The notes under the pieces were generated by a model that did not search any database, had not been told where the DNA came from, and worked only from the letters and a program-made list of their open reading frames with translations. Shown in pieces: positions 5,567 to 7,477 of a stretch of DNA of 7,477 nucleotides. The stretch is from the NCBI GenBank assembly GCA_003557545.1, contig PWOD01000163.1, positions 1-7,477 of the forward strand, written 5' to 3'. The DNA comes from a bacterium. Its GTDB lineage: Bacteria; T1Sed10-126. Each line of letters begins with the position of its first letter. Position 1 is the stretch's first letter. The position numbers were made by a program, and so were the translations under genes.

Positions 5567-6265
5567 TGCACTTCACCTCGAAAGCTGTTTTTTGATACCA
5601 GCGCTGCCGGATGTTATCGTCTTTAACTCTAATCAATCCATCATCGGGGCGTTCATCTATGATCCTGTAGCGCGTTCCCGTGGACAAACCGGGATAGCCT
5701 CGGGGATCACTGCATTCGACAGTTGCTCCTGGATTCATATTTTTCATATCTCGCTCGCGCCGTTGAAGACGCTGCCAGCAGCGTTTTGCTTCTTCCTCAA
5801 GGTGCTGTTTATATTGCTCCGCTTCCTCTTCAATAATTAATTTTTTGTTTAGAAGCCAATCGAAAACACGTCCACGCATACGCCGGTTTTTAAATTCAAA
5901 CCAGTCCTCGCGAATTTCCATTTCAAAGACAAGGTCCTTGAAACACCTGAACGCACCGCTGCCCTGGATAGCGTTCAACAGGCAATCACGTTTACTTTCA
6001 TCATCAAGTGAAAAAGCGAAATCCTCCATATCCCGCCAGTCCTCGCCGGTATCGCTACCAGGCAGGGGAACAAACCGGCCCTCCGTATCATTCATTATTT
6101 TTAAACGAATCTGCTCATCCTCTGGAAAAGTATCATATTCGCAGAGCACAATCACTTTATTTTCCTTTAGATCCAGGTAAGACAAAAATCAGACGTGTCA
6201 TGCTCAAAAGCATTGCGAAGCATATCAAAATCAACATCTTCAAGAAAAAAATTAAACCTTGCCAT
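5559..6265 (-). pseudogene. UPF0158-family protein, frameshifted near the N-terminus
   Basis: The main frame (stop at 5559, open from 6185) carries UPF0158 features: RFVPLPG, then DWRDMEDFAFSL, GSGAFRCFKD and DWFEFKNRRMRGRVFDWL. A charged helix and a C-terminal beta-rich extension ending FEVKCNQ follow. The missing N-terminus lies in another frame: ATG 6265 gives MARFNFFLEDVDFDMLRNAF, then EHDTSDF. Adding one T to the T5 run at 6184-6188 joins ...TSDFL to SYLDLKENKV, restoring a normal UPF0158 N-terminus of about 236 residues. As it stands the ATG frame stops at 6167-6169. A weak TTG start at 6185 could still give a shortened 208-residue product. Function of UPF0158 is unknown. The gene overlaps the SEC-C gene by 8 bp, so they form one unit. 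Confidence 0.7.
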
Positions 6266-6392
6266 TAGTAATCAGCCTCACTACAGGGATGGTTACCACT
6301 CCGTCCATGACGAAAAATTCAAAACCACTGGATACCAGGTCAAGCCCTAGGACGTTATTCGTTCCCAGTATGACGATAATAGATGTACCCTG
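6252..6392 (-). other. Unidentified open frame lacking a start, overlapping the UPF0158 start
   Basis: A minus-strand frame is open from the codon after a TGA (6393-6395) to TAA at 6252-6254. It reads as protein-like hydrophobic sequence, including GTSIIVILGTNNVLGLDLVS, then FEFFVMDGVVTIPVVRL. Its stop overlaps the UPF0158 ATG by 14 bp, as often seen for operon neighbours. There is no start codon except an internal ATG, and no recognisable N-terminal part upstream in any frame. It may be the tail of a decayed gene or chance. I do not recognise the family. Confidence 0.25.
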
Positions 6393-6419
6393 TCACGATA
6401 ACCCCGTGCATATTATCGT
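6373..6419. repeat. Inverted repeat ACGATAATA / TATTATCGT
   Basis: The 9-bp arms 6373-6381 and 6411-6419 are perfect reverse complements. A third copy, ACGATAA, sits between them at 6395-6401, 22 bp (two helical turns) from the first. It is upstream of the UPF0158/SEC-C pair on the minus strand, so it could be a regulator site, but it also falls within the possible coding trace. Confidence 0.4.
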
Positions 6420-6465
6420 ATCAAAACCAGCTAACCAGATACAACAAAATCGGGAACAATATCAG

Positions 6466-6710
6466 TAACCACAGATTACGCGGATTTTTACAGATTACAA
6501 GCCAATTCAAGATTAGCTTCATTTTTTTGAGCACTTTGACAACAGCAAACTGGATTTCCTTTGATGTTACCCATACACCTATATCCCCTTACACCCATAC
6601 TTTGTATCCCACACTCGCCATTAAAAAAAATATATCCACACAACATCTAACTCGCTTAATCTAACCGTTTTTTTGCCTTGAGCTGTGTAATCTGCTTTAC
6701 TCCGTGGTTC
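6466..6710. repeat. Non-coding segment with diverged inverted ends
   Basis: Left end 6466-6499 (TAACCACAGATTACGCGG...ACAGATTACAA) and right end 6677-6711, when reverse-complemented (GAACCACGGAGTAAAGCAGATTACACAG), share AACCAC, the word CAGATTAC and the same low-complexity style. No convincing gene is seen between 6396 and 6777. The interior is AT-rich with runs such as AAAAAAAATATATCC. It could be an old miniature element or just intergenic repeat matter; identity is partial. Confidence 0.3.
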
Positions 6711-6738
6711 CAACTCCTGAATTTCCTGTTGACTTTAT

Positions 6739-6762
6739 CTGGATTATTTCCAGAAAATCCAG
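6739..6762 (-). terminator. Weak hairpin after the Nudix gene
   Basis: CTGGATT (6739-6745) pairs with AATCCAG (6756-6762) around a 10-base loop, 16 bp past the Nudix stop. There is no clear U-tract on the minus strand, so termination is only a suggestion. Confidence 0.25.
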
Positions 6763-6777
6763 GCAATTGATCGGGTT

Positions 6778-7191
6778 TCAATTATGAAACTTTTCTAACA
6801 TTTTAGTGGCGTTTTGGTAGGTTATTTTTGTTTTTGCCTCCGGGTAAGCCAGCCAGCGATAGTCATCATGCTCAAAGGAAAGAGTAACTTCAGCATCATC
6901 CGGGACCTTACCGGCGAAATAATAGACCGTCTTATCCATCAGCTGATTATCGTGGGTGTATTTGTAGTTAAACTTATATTTAAATTCCTCATCGATTTGA
7001 ACGCTAGCAGACGAAATCGATGTTTCCTCCTCCAGCTCCCTGAGCACGGTCTCCACAAGGTCTTCGCCGGATTCCAGATGCCCTTTAGGAAAACTCCAGT
7101 GCCCGCCGGGATATAACAGCAGCAGATACTCCCGCTTCCCTTCAGACTCCCGATAAGGAATAATCCCCGCCGATGTTTCTTTGACAGCCAT
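6778..7191 (-). CDS. Nudix hydrolase, Ap4A hydrolase-like
   Basis: This intact 137-residue Nudix protein starts MAVKETSAGIIPYR. The Nudix box spans residues 37-59: G37, E43, R51-E52-L53, E55-E56 fit the G-x5-E-x7-R-E-U-x-E-E-x-G-U pattern, but the final glycine is serine (S58). The phrases SAGIIPYR, HWSFPKGHLESGE and EHDDYRWLAYPEA are typical of bacterial bis(5'-nucleosyl)-tetraphosphatase (asymmetrical), which splits Ap4A to ATP and AMP and removes stress dinucleotides; other substrates are possible. ATG 7191 has GAGGAG about 9 bp upstream. It stands apart from its neighbours, with about 510 bp to the UPF0158 gene, so it is probably its own transcription unit. It shows no decay. Confidence 0.88.
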   Translation of the reverse strand: MAVKETSAGIIPYRESEGKREYLLLLYPGGHWSFPKGHLESGEDLVETVLRELEEETSISSASVQIDEEFKYKFNYKYTHDNQLMDKTVYYFAGKVPDDAEVTLSFEHDDYRWLAYPEAKTKITYQNATKMLEKFHN

Positions 7192-7228
7192 TATTAAAAA
7201 CTCCTCGTTAACAGTTTACACTACCAAA

Positions 7229-7364
7229 TATCCACATACCTGCATATCCTCATATACAAATATGTGACCAGGTCAGTGCGAGCTTTTATTCTTCTTTCAC
7301 CCCCCCCTGCCCTTATATTATAACCGATCCCCAACTGGTATCCAGACATGCGGATATGTGGATA
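7229..7364. repeat. Imperfect inverted repeat pair upstream of the Nudix gene
   Basis: TATCCACATACCTGCATATC (7229-7248) matches the reverse complement of 7342-7364 (TATCCACATATCCGCATGTC) at about 17 of 20 positions, around a gap of roughly 95 bp. The 286 bases after 7191 hold no supported gene. Confidence 0.4.
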
Positions 7365-7477
7365 ATTGTTTTTTGGGGACTTTAATTTCGGATGATTTTA
7401 TCGATTTTCACTGTTTATGGTCAGTGCGGCAGAGCGGGATCATCTCCGCCGGCTTTTTTACTATAAAGGATTCCCAC

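Overview
This window reads as an accessory, partly decaying stretch of a bacterial chromosome. Essentially all recognisable coding sequence lies on the minus strand. Base composition is moderate and slightly AT-leaning, and genes are preceded by Shine-Dalgarno sequences (GGAGG/AAGGAG). Families present are AlbA_2/Schlafen, HNH nuclease, MazG-like pyrophosphohydrolase, ArsR, Phd/PIN toxin-antitoxin, UPF0158, SEC-C and Nudix. These are scattered over many bacterial phyla, so I cannot name the lineage. There is no rRNA, tRNA, CRISPR array, transposase or integrase that I can see.

Layout in plus coordinates; transcription runs right to left. 1-181 is the N-terminus of an AlbA_2 (Schlafen-like) protein cut by the window edge. 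It is preceded by a small uncharacterised gene (227-481) and by a protein with a HEAT-like helical segment plus a possible beta-grasp tail (657-1328). 1610-3121 holds two tightly spaced genes, an HNH endonuclease followed by a MazG-like nucleotide pyrophosphohydrolase. 3380-3664 is a cysteine-free ArsR-family repressor. Its promoter contains a 32-bp perfect palindrome, and the gene is bracketed by two related direct repeats of about 90-100 bp, each carrying TTGTTCAA-type operator-like sites.

3832-4476 is a Phd/YefM antitoxin with an overlapping PIN toxin that is broken by a one-base frameshift. 4618-4755 is a decayed duplicate of the 3' end of the UPF0158 gene, with two in-frame stops. 4856-5566 encodes a SEC-C/TPR-like protein whose expected start position carries ATC instead of ATG. 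5559-6265 is a UPF0158 gene with a frameshift in a T run near its N-terminus. 6266-6777 is mostly non-coding, with an open-frame trace at its left end and inverted repeats. 6778-7191 is an intact Nudix (Ap4A hydrolase-like) gene. The last 286 bases hold an imperfect inverted repeat and no clear gene.

The most testable biology is (1) the ArsR regulator with its duplicated operator arrays beside the HNH-MazG pair, which suggests a regulated nuclease/nucleotide-hydrolase module, possibly defensive; and (2) three separate reading-frame or start lesions plus a duplicate fragment between 3.8 and 6.3 kb, which mean either gene decay or local sequence error.
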